Position numbers and translations under genes: made by a program
Source of the DNA: Ilex aquifolium
Taxonomy: Eukaryota; Streptophyta; Magnoliopsida; Aquifoliales; Aquifoliaceae
DNA length: 64,000 nucleotides
Assembly: GCA_951799425.1 (NCBI GenBank)
Contig: OX637398.1
Location: 23,811,770 to 23,875,769, forward strand
Reading direction: 5' to 3'
Part shown: positions 12,090-24,077 of the stretch, in pieces
Layout of the letters: each line of letters starts with the position of its first letter
Numbering within the stretch: position 1 is the first letter of the stretch
The notes under the pieces: generated by a model
The model's database searches: none
The model's input: the letters and a program-made list of their open reading frames with translations, nothing else
Told to the model about the DNA's origin: nothing

Positions 12090-14393
12090 GGTATAATTCT
12101 CGAGTACTTGCATGCCCGACTTGGAGAGTAGTGGATTCGGCTTTGGTGAACCTAGGTAGGTTCCTCGCCGTTTTTTTCGAGGGGGTTTTTCGGCGTCAAC
12201 AAATAGCTAGTGTTCTTTACTTTCTACTGTACACACTTGCATTTGTTAGCACACACACACGCACTGTGTGGTTGTTTATTTGATTGTACGGATATCATTC
12301 AACCATAGGTGTGGAATTGGGTCTATTGGGTTTGTTGGGATCGCCGTGAGATTGGCCAGAGTGAATTAATTGCATATTAATTAAAATCAATAATCATGGT
12401 CCAACGGGTTTTGTGGTGACTGAAAGGGTTCCCACATTCGTTGCCTCATATTTGTGAGGAGAGGTAGTTGTGGTAGGCATAGGTTTTAATTCGTAATCAA
12501 TTTGGGCTAAAATTGAGAAACCTATTCAACCCCCTTCAAGGTAATTGTCGAGAAATCAATCATTACTACTAGTTTGTGTTGAACGGGTTCTCAAAAGGAA
12601 AGCGGTTCCATTGGACGACCACCACTCTTCGATGCATCGAACTTTGCAAAATCCTAAGAGAGCGTTTTCTTAAATCCATTGATGAGAGAGCGTGGTTGAC
12701 TCTCCAAGAGGGTTGGAGGCCTTCCGCCACCGCCAAAAAAGTTGAAAGTGGTCAAGTGGTGGTTGAAGTAAAATCCTCGAAGGTATGGATTAAAAATGAG
12801 AATGAGTCAACGGGGGTGAAACTCAAAAGGCTTGGATGCGATATTAAATGCCGCGACACCTAACTAGTTCCGAAGGATCGCTAATTGCAAAACTTCAAAG
12901 GAAGCGTGCGATACCTTGGTTGTTTCCCACGAAGGGACTTCCTTGGTGGATATGGCTCAACGGCAAAGGTAGACCTCTCAGTTCGAGAGTTTGAGGGTGC
13001 AAGATGATGAAACATTAAAGAGAATTTCCTACTAAAATGCGTGATACCGTAAATTAATCATTTGCATTGGGTATCAGGGTTGACGATGTGGCCATCAAGT
13101 GGAAAATCTTGTGATCTCTAGCCGAGAGATTCCGTGTTAAGGTCTCATCCTTGGAGACATGTGTCAACATAGAGTTGGTGTCGGTGGAAGACCAAGTTGG
13201 GTCTATCTTGACCTTTGAGATGATCCTTCCATCCTTAAAGTAAGCTAAGGGCAGGGCCTTGAGCTCAAATAATCAAGGAGGAGGTAAATTCGGGTGACCC
13301 CGATTTTGAGAGGAGGACCTAGCCTTGATTGCAAAGAAGTTCAAAAAATATTTCAAGACTAGTAATGCTGAGTCCTCAAGGCCGAAAGGAAAGCCTAGTA
13401 GACGTAGCACTCCTACGGAGGGAAGAGAAAAAAGGGGAAGGGACTCTCGAAAAGAAGTTGACAAAAAGGGGCATGGTTTCCAATGCTTTGAATGTCAAGG
13501 ATTTGGACATATTGTATCGGAAAGCCCACATAGAAAGAAGTGAGGTTTGCACAATGAAAGTTGGAGGGCTATGAAAGCCAAGAAGTGGCGTGATCGTGAA
13601 AGTTAGTCGACGTCGGGTGATGACTCCTCTTCTCGAGATGATGAAGAGAATTTTACGGCTTTTGCAGGACCAGTCTCCTCTACCCCCTCCCCCAAGAGAA
13701 ACTTCCGAGAGTGTAGTTGAAGCAAGTGCTACCACGGAGGTACAAGACTAGGACAAGGAAATCCCCACATGTGTGGAGGGCAAAGATTGCTATGAGGATA
13801 TTCAAGACGCATATGGTCAATAATTGTTTGTGCAATTCTTCAAGCAACAGGAGGAGGTGCTCTCCTTGAGTGATCAGGTCAACTGAAGTGAAGAAGGGAC
13901 AAGAGGCCTTCAAGATCACTTGGTCAAGTCCAAGGCCCAAATACGTAGCCTAGAAGATGAGAACAAGTCTCTCCCTGACCGAATGAGTTATCTTTAGAGA
14001 GAGTGGCATGAGCTCGTCAAATCTAAGAAGAATCTCGAGTCAAAATGTGTCAAACTTGATAAAGATCACCGTGAATCGAATAAGCCCCCCAACAGACTTC
14101 CCCAATGAAATGAGAAGTTTGGTAGGATGTTATCTGTGGGAAAAAGTGTAGGTGATAATCGTGGTTTAGGCAACACAAATGAACGCACCCACACTTCTTC
14201 CAAGACCGTGTTTGTCAAGGGTATCACCAACCCATCACCCCGACAAGTTGGCACATGCCCAAAATTTTTTAAGAATGATAAGGGTGGGAATTCAAAGAAG
14301 AAGGTTGCTAAAGAAACCGAAATCATTGGTGTGTGCAGACCAAGGATTGTTGGCGTGCCCATAATCGCTCGAGGCCTAGATGAACCGTGCGGT
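11994..14393 (+). repeat. Monomer unit 6 (2400 bp)
   Basis: 2400-bp subfamily, nearly identical by eye to unit 5, but with 'gttctttac' rather than 'gttctatac' in the U5-like part. Confidence 0.97.
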
Positions 14394-14489
14394 ATGGAGG
14401 TCCAAGTGAAGCTACACCACACGTCGCAGAGGGACTTTCGACGGAGAAACATAGCAAGGAAAGGAGCATCTAACCATGGTATTGGTTGA
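12583..14489 (+). pseudogene. gag pseudogene, unit 6 (start codon lost)
   Basis: Same ACG start and extra TGA as unit 5, so units 5 and 6 are direct copies of one template in the gag part. Confidence 0.83.
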
Positions 14490-16793
14490 GGTATAATTCT
14501 CGAGTACTTGCATGCCCGACTTGGAGAGTAGTGGATTCGGCTTTGGTGAACCTAGGTAGGTTCCTCGCCGTTTTTTTCGAGGGGGTTTTTCGGCGTCAAC
14601 AAATAGCTAGTGTTCTATACTTTCTACTGTACACACTTGCATTTGTTAGCACACACACACGCACTGTGTGGTTGTTTATTTGATTGTACGGATATCATTC
14701 AACCATAGGTGTGGAATTGGGTCTATTGGGTTTGTTGGGATCGCCGTGAGATTGGCCAGAGTGAATTAATTGCATATTAATTAAAATCAATAATCATGGT
14801 CCAACGGGTTTTGTGGTGACTGAAAGGGTTCCCACATTCGTTGCCTCATATTTGTGAGGAGAGGTAGTTGTGGTAGGCATAGGTTTTAATTCGTAATCAA
14901 TTTGGGCTAAAATTGAGAAACCTATTCAACCCCCTTCAATGTAATTGTCGAGAAATCAATCATTACTACTAGTTTGTGTTGAATGGGTTCTCAAAAGGAA
15001 AGCGGTTCCATTGGACGACCACCACTCTTCGATGCATCGAACTTTGCAAAATCCTAAGAGAGCGTTTTCTTAAATCCATTGATGAGAGAGCGTGGTTGAC
15101 TCTCCAAGAGGGTTGGAGGCCTTCCGCCACCGCCAAAAAAGTTGAAAGTGGTCAAGTGGTGGTTGAAGTAAAATCCTCGAAGGTATGGATTAAAAATGAG
15201 AATGAGTCAACGGGGGTGAAACTCAAAAGGCTTGGATGCGATATTAAATGCCGCGACACCTAACTAGTTCCGAAGGATCGCTAATTGCAAAATTTCAAAG
15301 GAAGCGTGCGATACCTTGGTTGTTTCCCACGAAGGGACTTCCTTGGTGGATATGGCTCAACGGCAAAGGTAGACCTCTCAGTTCGAGAGTTTGAGGGTGC
15401 AAGATGATGAAACATTAAAGAGAATTTCCTACTAAAATGCGTGATACCGTAAATTAATCATTTGCATTGGGTATCAGGGTTGACGATGTGGCCATCAAGT
15501 GGAAAATCTTGTGATCTCTAGCCGAGAGATTCCGTGTTAAGGTCTCATCCTTGGAGACATGTGTCAACATAGAGTTGGTGTCGGTGGAAGACCAAGTTGG
15601 GTCTATCTTGACCTTTGAGATGATCCTTCCATCCTTAAAGTAAGCTAAGGGCAGGGCCTTGAGCTCAAATAATCAAGGAGGAGGTAAATTCGGGTGAGCC
15701 CGATTTTGAGAGGAGGACCTAGCCTTGATTGCAAAGAAGTTCAAAAAATATTTCAAGACTAGTAATGCTGAGTCCTCAAGGCCGAAAGGAAAGCCTAGTA
15801 GACGTAGCACTCCTACGGAGGGAAGAGAAAAAAGGGGAAGGGACTCTCGAAAAGAAGTTGACAAAAAGGGGCATGGTTTCCAATGCTTTGAATGTCAAGG
15901 ATTTGGACATATTGTATCGGAAAGCCCACATAGAAAGAAGTGAGGTTTGCACAATGAAAGTTGGAGGGCTATGAAAGCCAAGAAGTGGCGTGATCGTGAA
16001 AGTTAGTCGACGTCGGGTGATGACTCCTCTTCTCGAGATGATGAAGAGAATTTTACGGCTTTTGCAGGACCAGTCTCCTCTACCCCCTCCCCCAAGAGAA
16101 ACTTCCGAGAGTGTAGTTGAAGCAAGTGCTACCACGGAGGTACAAGACTAGGACAAGGAAATCCCCACATGTGTGGAGGGCAAAGATTGCTATGAGGATA
16201 TTCAAGACGCATATGGTCAATAATTGTTTGTGCAATTCTTCAAGCAACAGGAGGAGGTGCTCTCCTTGAGTGATCAGGTCAACTCAAGTGAAGAAGGGAC
16301 AAGAGGCCTTCAAGATCACTTGGTCAAGTCCAAGGCCCAAATACGTAGCCTAGAAGATGAGAACAAGTCTCTCCCTGACCGAATGAGTTATCTTTAGAGA
16401 GAGTGGCATGAGCTCGTCAAATCTAAGAAGAATCTCGAGTCAAAATGTGTCAAACTTGATAAAGATCACCGTGAATCGAATAAGCCCCCCAACAGACTTC
16501 CCCAATGAAATGAGAAGTTTGGTAGGATGTTATCTGTGGGAAAAAGTGTAGGTGATAATCGTGGTTTAGGCAACACAAATGAACGCACCCACACTTCTTC
16601 CAAGACCGTGTTTGTCAAGGGTATCACCAACCCATCACCCCGACAAGTTGGAACATGCCCAAAATTTTTTAAGAATGATAAGGGTGGGAATTCAAAGAAG
16701 AAGGTTGCTAAAGAAACCGAAATCATTGGTGTGTGCAGACCAAGGATTGTTGGCGTGCCCATAATCGCTCGAGGCCTAGATGAACCGTGCGGT
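14394..16793 (+). repeat. Monomer unit 7 (2400 bp)
   Basis: Last of the 2400-bp block. Private bases: 'ttcaatgtaa' at 14940, 'gcaaaatttc' near 15290, 'gggtgagcccg' near 15698 and 'ttggaacatg' near 16650. Confidence 0.97.
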
Positions 16794-16889
16794 ATGGAGG
16801 TCCAAGTGAAGCTACACCACACGTCGCAGAGGGACTTTCGACGGAGAAACATAGCAAGGAAAGGAGCATCTAACCATGGTATTGGTTGA
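14983..16889 (+). pseudogene. gag pseudogene, unit 7
   Basis: The gag ATG is present here, unlike units 4-6, although the extra-G frameshift of the 2400-bp subfamily is kept. Confidence 0.83.
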
Positions 16890-19189
16890 GGTATAATTCT
16901 CGAGTACTTGCATGCCCGACTTGGAGAGTAGTGGATTCGGCTTTGGTGAACCTAGGTAGGTTCCTCGCCGTTTTTTTCGAGGGGGTTTTTCGGCGTCAAC
17001 AAATAGCTAGTGTTCTTTACTTTCTACTATACACACTTGCATTTGTTAGCACACACACACGCACTGTGTGGTTGTTTATTTGATTGTACGGATATCATTC
17101 AACCATAGGTGTGCAATTGGGTCTATTGGGTTTGTTGGGATCGCCGTGAGATTGGCCAGAGTGAATTAATTGCATATTAATTAAAATCAATAATCATGGT
17201 CCAACGGGTTTTGTGGTGACTGAAAGGGTTCCCACATTCGTTGCCTCATATTTGTGAGGAGAGGTAGTTGTGGTAGGCATAGGTTTTAATTCGTAATCAA
17301 TTTGGGGTAAAATTGAGAAACCTATTCAACCCCCTTCAAGGTAATTGTCGAGAAATCAATCATTACTACTAGTTTGTGTTGAATGGGTTCTCAAAAGGAA
17401 AGCGGTTCCATTGGACGACCACCACTCTTCGATGCATCGAACTTTGCAAAATCCTAAGAGAGCGTTTTCTTAAATCCATTGATGAGAGAGCGTGGTTGAC
17501 TCTCCAAGAGGGTTGGAGGCCTTCCGCCACCGCCAAAAAAGTTGAAAGTGGTCAAGTGGTGGTTGAAGTAAAATCCTCGAAGGTATGGATTAAAAATGAG
17601 AATGAGTCAACGGGGTGAAACTCAAAAGGCTTGGATGCGATATTAAATGCCGCGACACCTAACTAGTTCCGAAGGATCGCTAATTGCAAAACTTCAAAGG
17701 AAGCGTGCGATACCTTGGTTGTTTCCCACGAAGGGACTTCCTTGGTGGAGATGGCTCAACTGCAAAGGTAGACCTCTCAGTTCGAGAGTTTGAGGGTGCA
17801 AGATGATGAAACATTAAAGAGAATTTCCTACTAAAATGCGTGATACCGTAAATTAATCATTTGCATTAGGTATCATGGTTGACGATGTGGCCATCAAGTG
17901 GAAAATCTTGTGATCTCCAGCGGAGAGATTTCGTGTTAAGGTCTCATCCTTGGAGACAAGTGTCAACATAGAGTTGGTGTCGGTGGAAGACCAAGTTGGG
18001 TCTATCTTGACCTTTGAGATGATCCTTCCATCCTTAAAGTAAGCTAAGGGCAGGGCCTTGAGCTCAAATAATCAAGGAGGAGGTAAATTCGGGTGACCCC
18101 GATTTTGAGAGGAGGACCTAGCCATGATTGCAAAGAAGTTCAACAAATATTTCAAGACTAGTAATGCTGAGTCCTCAAGGCCGAAAGGAAAGCCTAGTAG
18201 ACGTAGCACTCCTACGGAGGGAAGAGAAAAAAGGGGAAGGGACTCTCGAAAAGAAGTTGACAAGAAGGGGCAAGGTTTCCAATGCTTTGAATGTCAAGGA
18301 TTTGGACATATTGTATCGGAAAGCCCACATAGAAAGAAGAGAGGTTTGCACAATGAAAGTTGGAGGGCTATGAAAGCCAAGTGGCGTGATCGTGAAAGTT
18401 AGTCGACGTCGGGTGATGACTCCTCTTCTCGAGATGATGAAGAGAATTTTACGGCTTTTGCAGGACCAGTCTCCTCTACCCCCTCCCCCAAGAGAAACTT
18501 CCGCGAGTGTAGTTGAAGCAAGTGCTACCACGGAGGTACATGACTAGGGCAAGGAAATCCCCACATGTATGGAGGGCGAAGATTGCTATGAGGATATTCA
18601 AGACGTATATGGTCAATAATTGTTTGTGCAATTCTTCAAGCAACAGGAGGAGGTGCTCTCCTTGAGTGATCAGGTCAACTCAAGTGAAGAAGGGACAAGA
18701 GGCCTTCAAGATCACTTGGTCAAGTCCAAGGCCCAAATACGTAGCCTAGAAGATGAGAACAAGTCTCTCCCTGACCGAATGAGTTATCTTTAGAGAGAGT
18801 GGCATGAGCTCGTCAAATCTAAGAAGAATCTGGTGTCAAAATGTGTCAAACTTGATAAAGATCACCGTGAATCGAATAAGCCCCCCAACAGACTTCCCCA
18901 ATGAAATGAGAAGTTTGGTAGGATGTTATCTGTGGGAAAAAGTGTAGGTGATAATCGTGGTTTAGGCAACACAAATGAACGCACCCACACTTCTTCCAAG
19001 ACCGTGTTTGTCAAGGGTATCACCAACCTATCACCCCGACAAGTTGGCACATGCCCAAAATTTTTTAAGAATGATAAGGGTGGGAATTCAAAGAAGAAGG
19101 TTGCTAAAGAAACCGAAATCATTGGTGTGTGCAGACCAAGGATTGTTGGCGTGCCCATAATCGCTCGAGGCCTAGATGAACCGTGCGGT
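16794..19189 (+). repeat. Monomer unit 8 (2396 bp)
   Basis: First of three consecutive 2396-bp units ('gccaagtgg' lacking one 'aag'). 'ctactatac' in the U5-like part is private; 'ttggggta' in the leader is shared with unit 3, and 'cattaggtatcatgg' with unit 2. Confidence 0.97.
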
Positions 19190-19285
19190 ATGGAGGTCCA
19201 AGTGAAGCTACACCACACGTCGCAGAGGGACTTTCGACGGAGAAACATAGCAAGGAAAGGAGCATCTAACCATGGTATTGGTTGA
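17383..19285 (+). pseudogene. gag pseudogene, unit 8
   Basis: MIAKKFNKYFK begins with a true ATG (18124) and 92 codons are open to 18402, since the codon after the knuckle's HRKK is AGA, not TGA. The knuckle's fourth ligand is Ser. Confidence 0.83.
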
Positions 19286-21585
19286 GGTATAATTCTCGAG
19301 TACTTGCATGCCCGACTTGGAGAGTAGTGGATTCGGCTTTGGTGAACCTAGGTAGGTTCCTCGCCGTTTTTTTCGAGGGGGTTTTTCGGCGTCAACAAAT
19401 AGCTAGTGTTCTTTACTTTCTACTGTACACACTTGCATTTGTTAGCACACACACACGCACTGTGTGGTTGTTTATTTGATTGTACGGATATCATTCAACC
19501 ATAGGTGTGGAATTGGGTCTATTGGGTTTGTTGGGATCGCCGTGAGATTGGCCAGAGTGAATTAATTGCATATTAATTAAAATCAATAATCATGGTCCAA
19601 CGGGTTTTGTGGTGACTGAAAGGGTTCCCACATTCGTTGCCTCATATTTGTGAGGAGAGGTAGTTGTGGTAGGCATAGGTTTTAATTCGTAATCAATTTG
19701 GGCTAAAATTGAGAAACCTATTCAACCCCCTTCAAGGTAATTGTCGAGAAATCAATCATTACTACTAGTTTGTGTTGAATGGGTTCTCAAAAGGAAAGCG
19801 GTTCCATTGGACGACCACCACTCTTCGATGCATCGAACTTTGCAAAATCCTAAGAGAGCGTTTTCTTAAATCCATTGATGAGAGAGCGTGGTTGACTCTC
19901 CAAGAGGGTTGGAGGCCTTCCGCCACCGCCAAAAAAGTTGAAAGTGGTCAAGTGGTGGTTGAAGTAAAATCCTCGAAGGTATGGATTAAAAATGAGAATG
20001 AGTCAACGGGGTGAAACTCAAAAGGCTTGGATGCGATATTAAATGCCGCGACACCTAACTAGTTCCGAAGGATCGCTAATTGCAAAACTTCAAAGGAAGC
20101 GTGCGATACCTTGGTTGTTTCCCACGAAGGGACTTCCTTGGTGGATATGGCTCAACTGCAAAGGTAGACCTCTCAGTTCGAGAGTTTGATGGTGCAAGAT
20201 GATGAAACATTAAAGAGAATTTCCTACTAAAATGCGTGATACCGTAAATTAATCATTTGCATTGGGTATCAGGGTTGACGATGTGGCCATCAAGTGGAAA
20301 ATCTTGTGATCTCCAGCGGAGAGATTTCGTGTTAAGGTCTCATCCTTGGAGACAAGTGTCAACATAGAGTTGGTGTCGGTGGAAGACCAAGTTGGGTCTA
20401 TCTTGACCTTTGAGATGATCCTTCCATCCTTAAAGTAAGCTAAGGGCAGGGCCTTGAGCTCAAATAATCAAGGAGGAGGTAAATTCGGGTGACCCCGATT
20501 TTGAGAGGAGGACCTAGCCATGATTGCAAAGAAGTTCAACAAATATTTCAAGACTAGTAATGCTGAGTCCTCAAGGCCGAAAGGAAAGCCTAGTAGACGT
20601 AGCACTCCTACGGAGGGAAGAGAAAAAAGGGGAAGGGACTCTCGAAAAGAAGTTGACAAGAAGGGGCAAGGTTTCCAATGCTTTGAATGTCAAGGATTTG
20701 GACATATTGTATCGGAAAGCCCACATAGAAAGAAGAGAGGTTTGCACAATGAAAGTTGGAGGGCTATGAAAGCCAAGTGGCGTGATCGTGAAAGTTAGTC
20801 GACGTCGGGTGATGACTCCTCTTCTCGAGATGATGAAGAGAATTTTACGGCTTTTGCAGGACCAGTCTCCTCTACCCCCTCCCCCAAGAGAAACTTCCGC
20901 GAGTGTAGTTGAAGCAAGTGCTACCACGGAGGTACATGACTAGGGCAAGGAAATCCCCACATGTGTGGAGGGCGAAGATTGCTATGAGGATATTCAAGAC
21001 GTATATGGTCAATAATTGTTTGTGCAATTCTTCAAGCAACAGGAGGAGGTGCTCTCCTTGAGTGATCAGGTCAACTCAAGTGAAGAAGGGACAAGAGGCC
21101 TTCAAGATCACTTGGTCAAGTCCAAGGCCCAAATACGTAGCCTAGAAGATGAGAACAAGTCTCTCCCTGACCGAATGAGTTATCTTTAGAGAGAGTGGCA
21201 TGAGCTCGTCAAATCTAAGAAGAATCTTGTGTCAAAATGTGTCAAACTTGATAAAGATCACCGTGAATCGAATAAGCCCCCCAACAGACTTCCCCAATGA
21301 AATGAGAAGTTTGGTAGGATGTTATCTGTGGGAAAAAGTGTAGGTGATAATCGTGGTTTAGGCAACACAAATGAACGCACCCACACTTCTTCCAAGACCG
21401 TGTTTGTCAAGGGTATCACCAACCTATCACCCCGACAAGTTGGCACATGCCCAAAATTTTTTAAGAATGATAAGGGTGGGAATTCAAAGAAGAAGGTTGC
21501 TAAAGAAACCGAAATCATTGGTGTGTGCAGACCAAGGATTGTTGGCGTGCCCATAATCGCTCGAGGCCTAGATGAACCGTGCGGT
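19190..21585 (+). repeat. Monomer unit 9 (2396 bp)
   Basis: 2396-bp subfamily. Differs from unit 8 in 'tttgatggtg' near 20187 and 'cattgggtatcaggg', both shared with unit 10. Confidence 0.97.
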
Positions 21586-21681
21586 ATGGAGGTCCAAGTG
21601 AAGCTACACCACACGTCGCAGAGGGACTTTCGACGGAGAAACATAGCAAGGAAAGGAGCATCTAACCATGGTATTGGTTGA
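19779..21681 (+). pseudogene. gag pseudogene, unit 9
   Basis: As in unit 8, with a 92-codon open zinc-knuckle segment at 20520-20798. The post-gag frame keeps 'aacctatcac' (Leu instead of Pro) as in units 2 and 8. Confidence 0.83.
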
Positions 21682-23981
21682 GGTATAATTCTCGAGTACT
21701 TGCATGCCCGACTTGGAGAGTAGTGGATTCGGCTTTGGTGAACCTAGGTAGGTTCCTCGCCGTTTTTTTCGAGGGGGTTTTTCGGCGTCAACAAATAGCT
21801 AGTGTTCTTTACTTTCTACTGTACACACTTGCATTTGTTAGCACACACACACGCACTGTGTGGTTGTTTATTTGATTGTACGGATATCATTCAACCATAG
21901 GTGTGGAATTGGGTCTATTGGGTTTGTTGGGATCGCCGTGAGATTGGCCAGAGTGAATTAATTGCATATTAATTAAAATCAATAATCATGGTCCAACGGG
22001 TTTTGTGGTGACTGAAAGGGTTCCCACATTCGTTGCCTCATATTTGTGAGGAGAGGTAGTTGTGGTAGGCATAGGTTTTAATTCGTAATCAATTTGGGCT
22101 AAAATTGAGAAACCTATTCAACCCCCTTCAAGGTAATTGTCGAGAAATCAATCATTACTACTAGTTTGTGTTGAATGGGTTCTCAAAAGGAAAGCGGTTC
22201 CATTGGACGACCACCACTCTTCGATGCATCGAACTTTGCAAAATCCTAAGAGAGCGTTTTCTTAAATCCATTGATGAGAGAGCGTGGTTGACTCTCCAAG
22301 AGGGTTGGAGGCCTTCCGCCACCGCCAAAAAAGTTGAAAGTGGTCAAGTGGTGGTTGAAGTAAAATCCTCGAAGGTATGGATTAAAAATGAGAATGAGTC
22401 AACGGGGTGAAACTCAAAAGGCTTGGATGCGATATTAAATGCCGCGACACCTAACTAGTTCCGAAGGATCGCTAATTGCAAAACTTCAAAGGAAGCGTGC
22501 GATACCTTGGTTGTTTCCCACGAAGGGACTTCCTTGGTGGATATGGCTCAACTGCAAAGGTAGACCTCTCAGTTCGAGAGTTTGATGGTGCAAGATGATG
22601 AAACATTAAAGAGAATTTCCTACTAAAATGCGTGATACCGTAAATTAATCATTTGCATTGGGTATCAGGGTTGACGATGTGGCCATCAAGTGGAAAATCT
22701 TGTGATCTCCAGCGGAGAGATTTCGTGTTAAGGTCTCATCCTTGGAGACAAGTGTCAACATAGAGTTGGTGTCGGTGGAAGACCAAGTTGGGTCTATCTT
22801 GACCTTTGAGATGATCCTTCCATCCTTAAAGTAAGCTAAGGGCAGGGCCTTGAGCTCAAATAATCAAGGAGGAGGTAAATTCGGGTGACCCCGATTTTGA
22901 GAGGAGGACCTAGCCATGATTGCAAAGAAGTTCAACAAATATTTCAAGACTAGTAATGCTGAGTCCTCAAGGCCGAAAGGAAAGCCTAGTAGACGTAGCA
23001 CTCCTACGGAGGGAAGAGAAAAAAGGGGAAGGGACTCTCGAAAAGAAGTTGACAAGAAGGGGCAAGGTTTCCAATGCTTTGAATGTCAAGGATTTGGACA
23101 TATTGTATCGGAAAGCCCACATAGAAAGAAGAGAGGTTTGCACAATGAAAGTTGGAGGGCTATGAAAGCCAAGTGGCGTGATCGTGAAAGTTAGTCGACG
23201 TCGGGTGATGACTCCTCTTCTCGAGATGATGAAGAGAATTTTACGGCTTTTGCAGGACCAGTCTCCTCTACCCCCTCCCCCAAGAGAAACTTCCGCGAGT
23301 GTAGTTGAAGCAAGTGCTACCACGGAGGTACATGACTAGGGCAAGGAAATCCCCACATGTGTGGAGGGCGAAGATTGCTATGAGGATATTCAAGACGTAT
23401 ATGGTCAATAATTGTTTGTGCAATTCTTCAAGCAACAGGAGGAGGTGCTCTCCTTGAGTGATCAGGTCAACTCAAGTGAAGAAGGGACAAGAGGCCTTCA
23501 AGATCACTTGGTCAAGTCCAAGGCCCAAATACGTAGCCTAGAAGATGAGAACAAGTCTCTCCCTGACCGAATGAGTTATCTTTAGAGAGAGTGGCATGAG
23601 CTCGTCAAATCTAAGAAGAATCTCGAGTCAAAATGTGTCAAACTTGATAAAGATCACCGTGAATTGAATAAGCCCCCCAACAGACTTCCCCAATGAAATG
23701 AGAAGTTTGGTAGGATGTTATCTGTGGGAAAAAGTGTAGGTGATAATCGTGGTTTAGGCAACACAAATGAACGCACCCACACTTCTTCCAAGACCGTGTT
23801 TGTCAAGGGTATCACCAACCCATCACCCCGACAAGTTGGCACATGCCCAAAATTTTTTAAGAATGATAAGGGTGGGAATTCAAAGAAGAAGGTTGCTAAA
23901 GAAACCGAAATCATTGGTGTGTGCAGACCAAGGATTGTTGGCGTGCCCATAATCGCTCGAGGCCTAGATGAACCGTGCGGT
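21586..23981 (+). repeat. Monomer unit 10 (2396 bp)
   Basis: 2396-bp subfamily up to about 23400, then core-type bases ('aatctcgag' near 23622, 'aacccatcac' near 23818). The subfamily switch therefore lies inside this unit, between about 23400 and 23622. 'gaattgaataag' near 23664 is private. Confidence 0.97.
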
Positions 23982-24077
23982 ATGGAGGTCCAAGTGAAGC
24001 TACACCACACGTCGCAGAGGGACTTTCGACGGAGAAACATAGCAAGGAAAGGAGCATCTAACCATGGTATTGGTTGA
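22175..24077 (+). pseudogene. gag pseudogene, unit 10
   Basis: Zinc-knuckle segment open for 92 codons (22916-23194). The subfamily crossover falls in the post-gag coiled-coil-like part. Confidence 0.83.
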
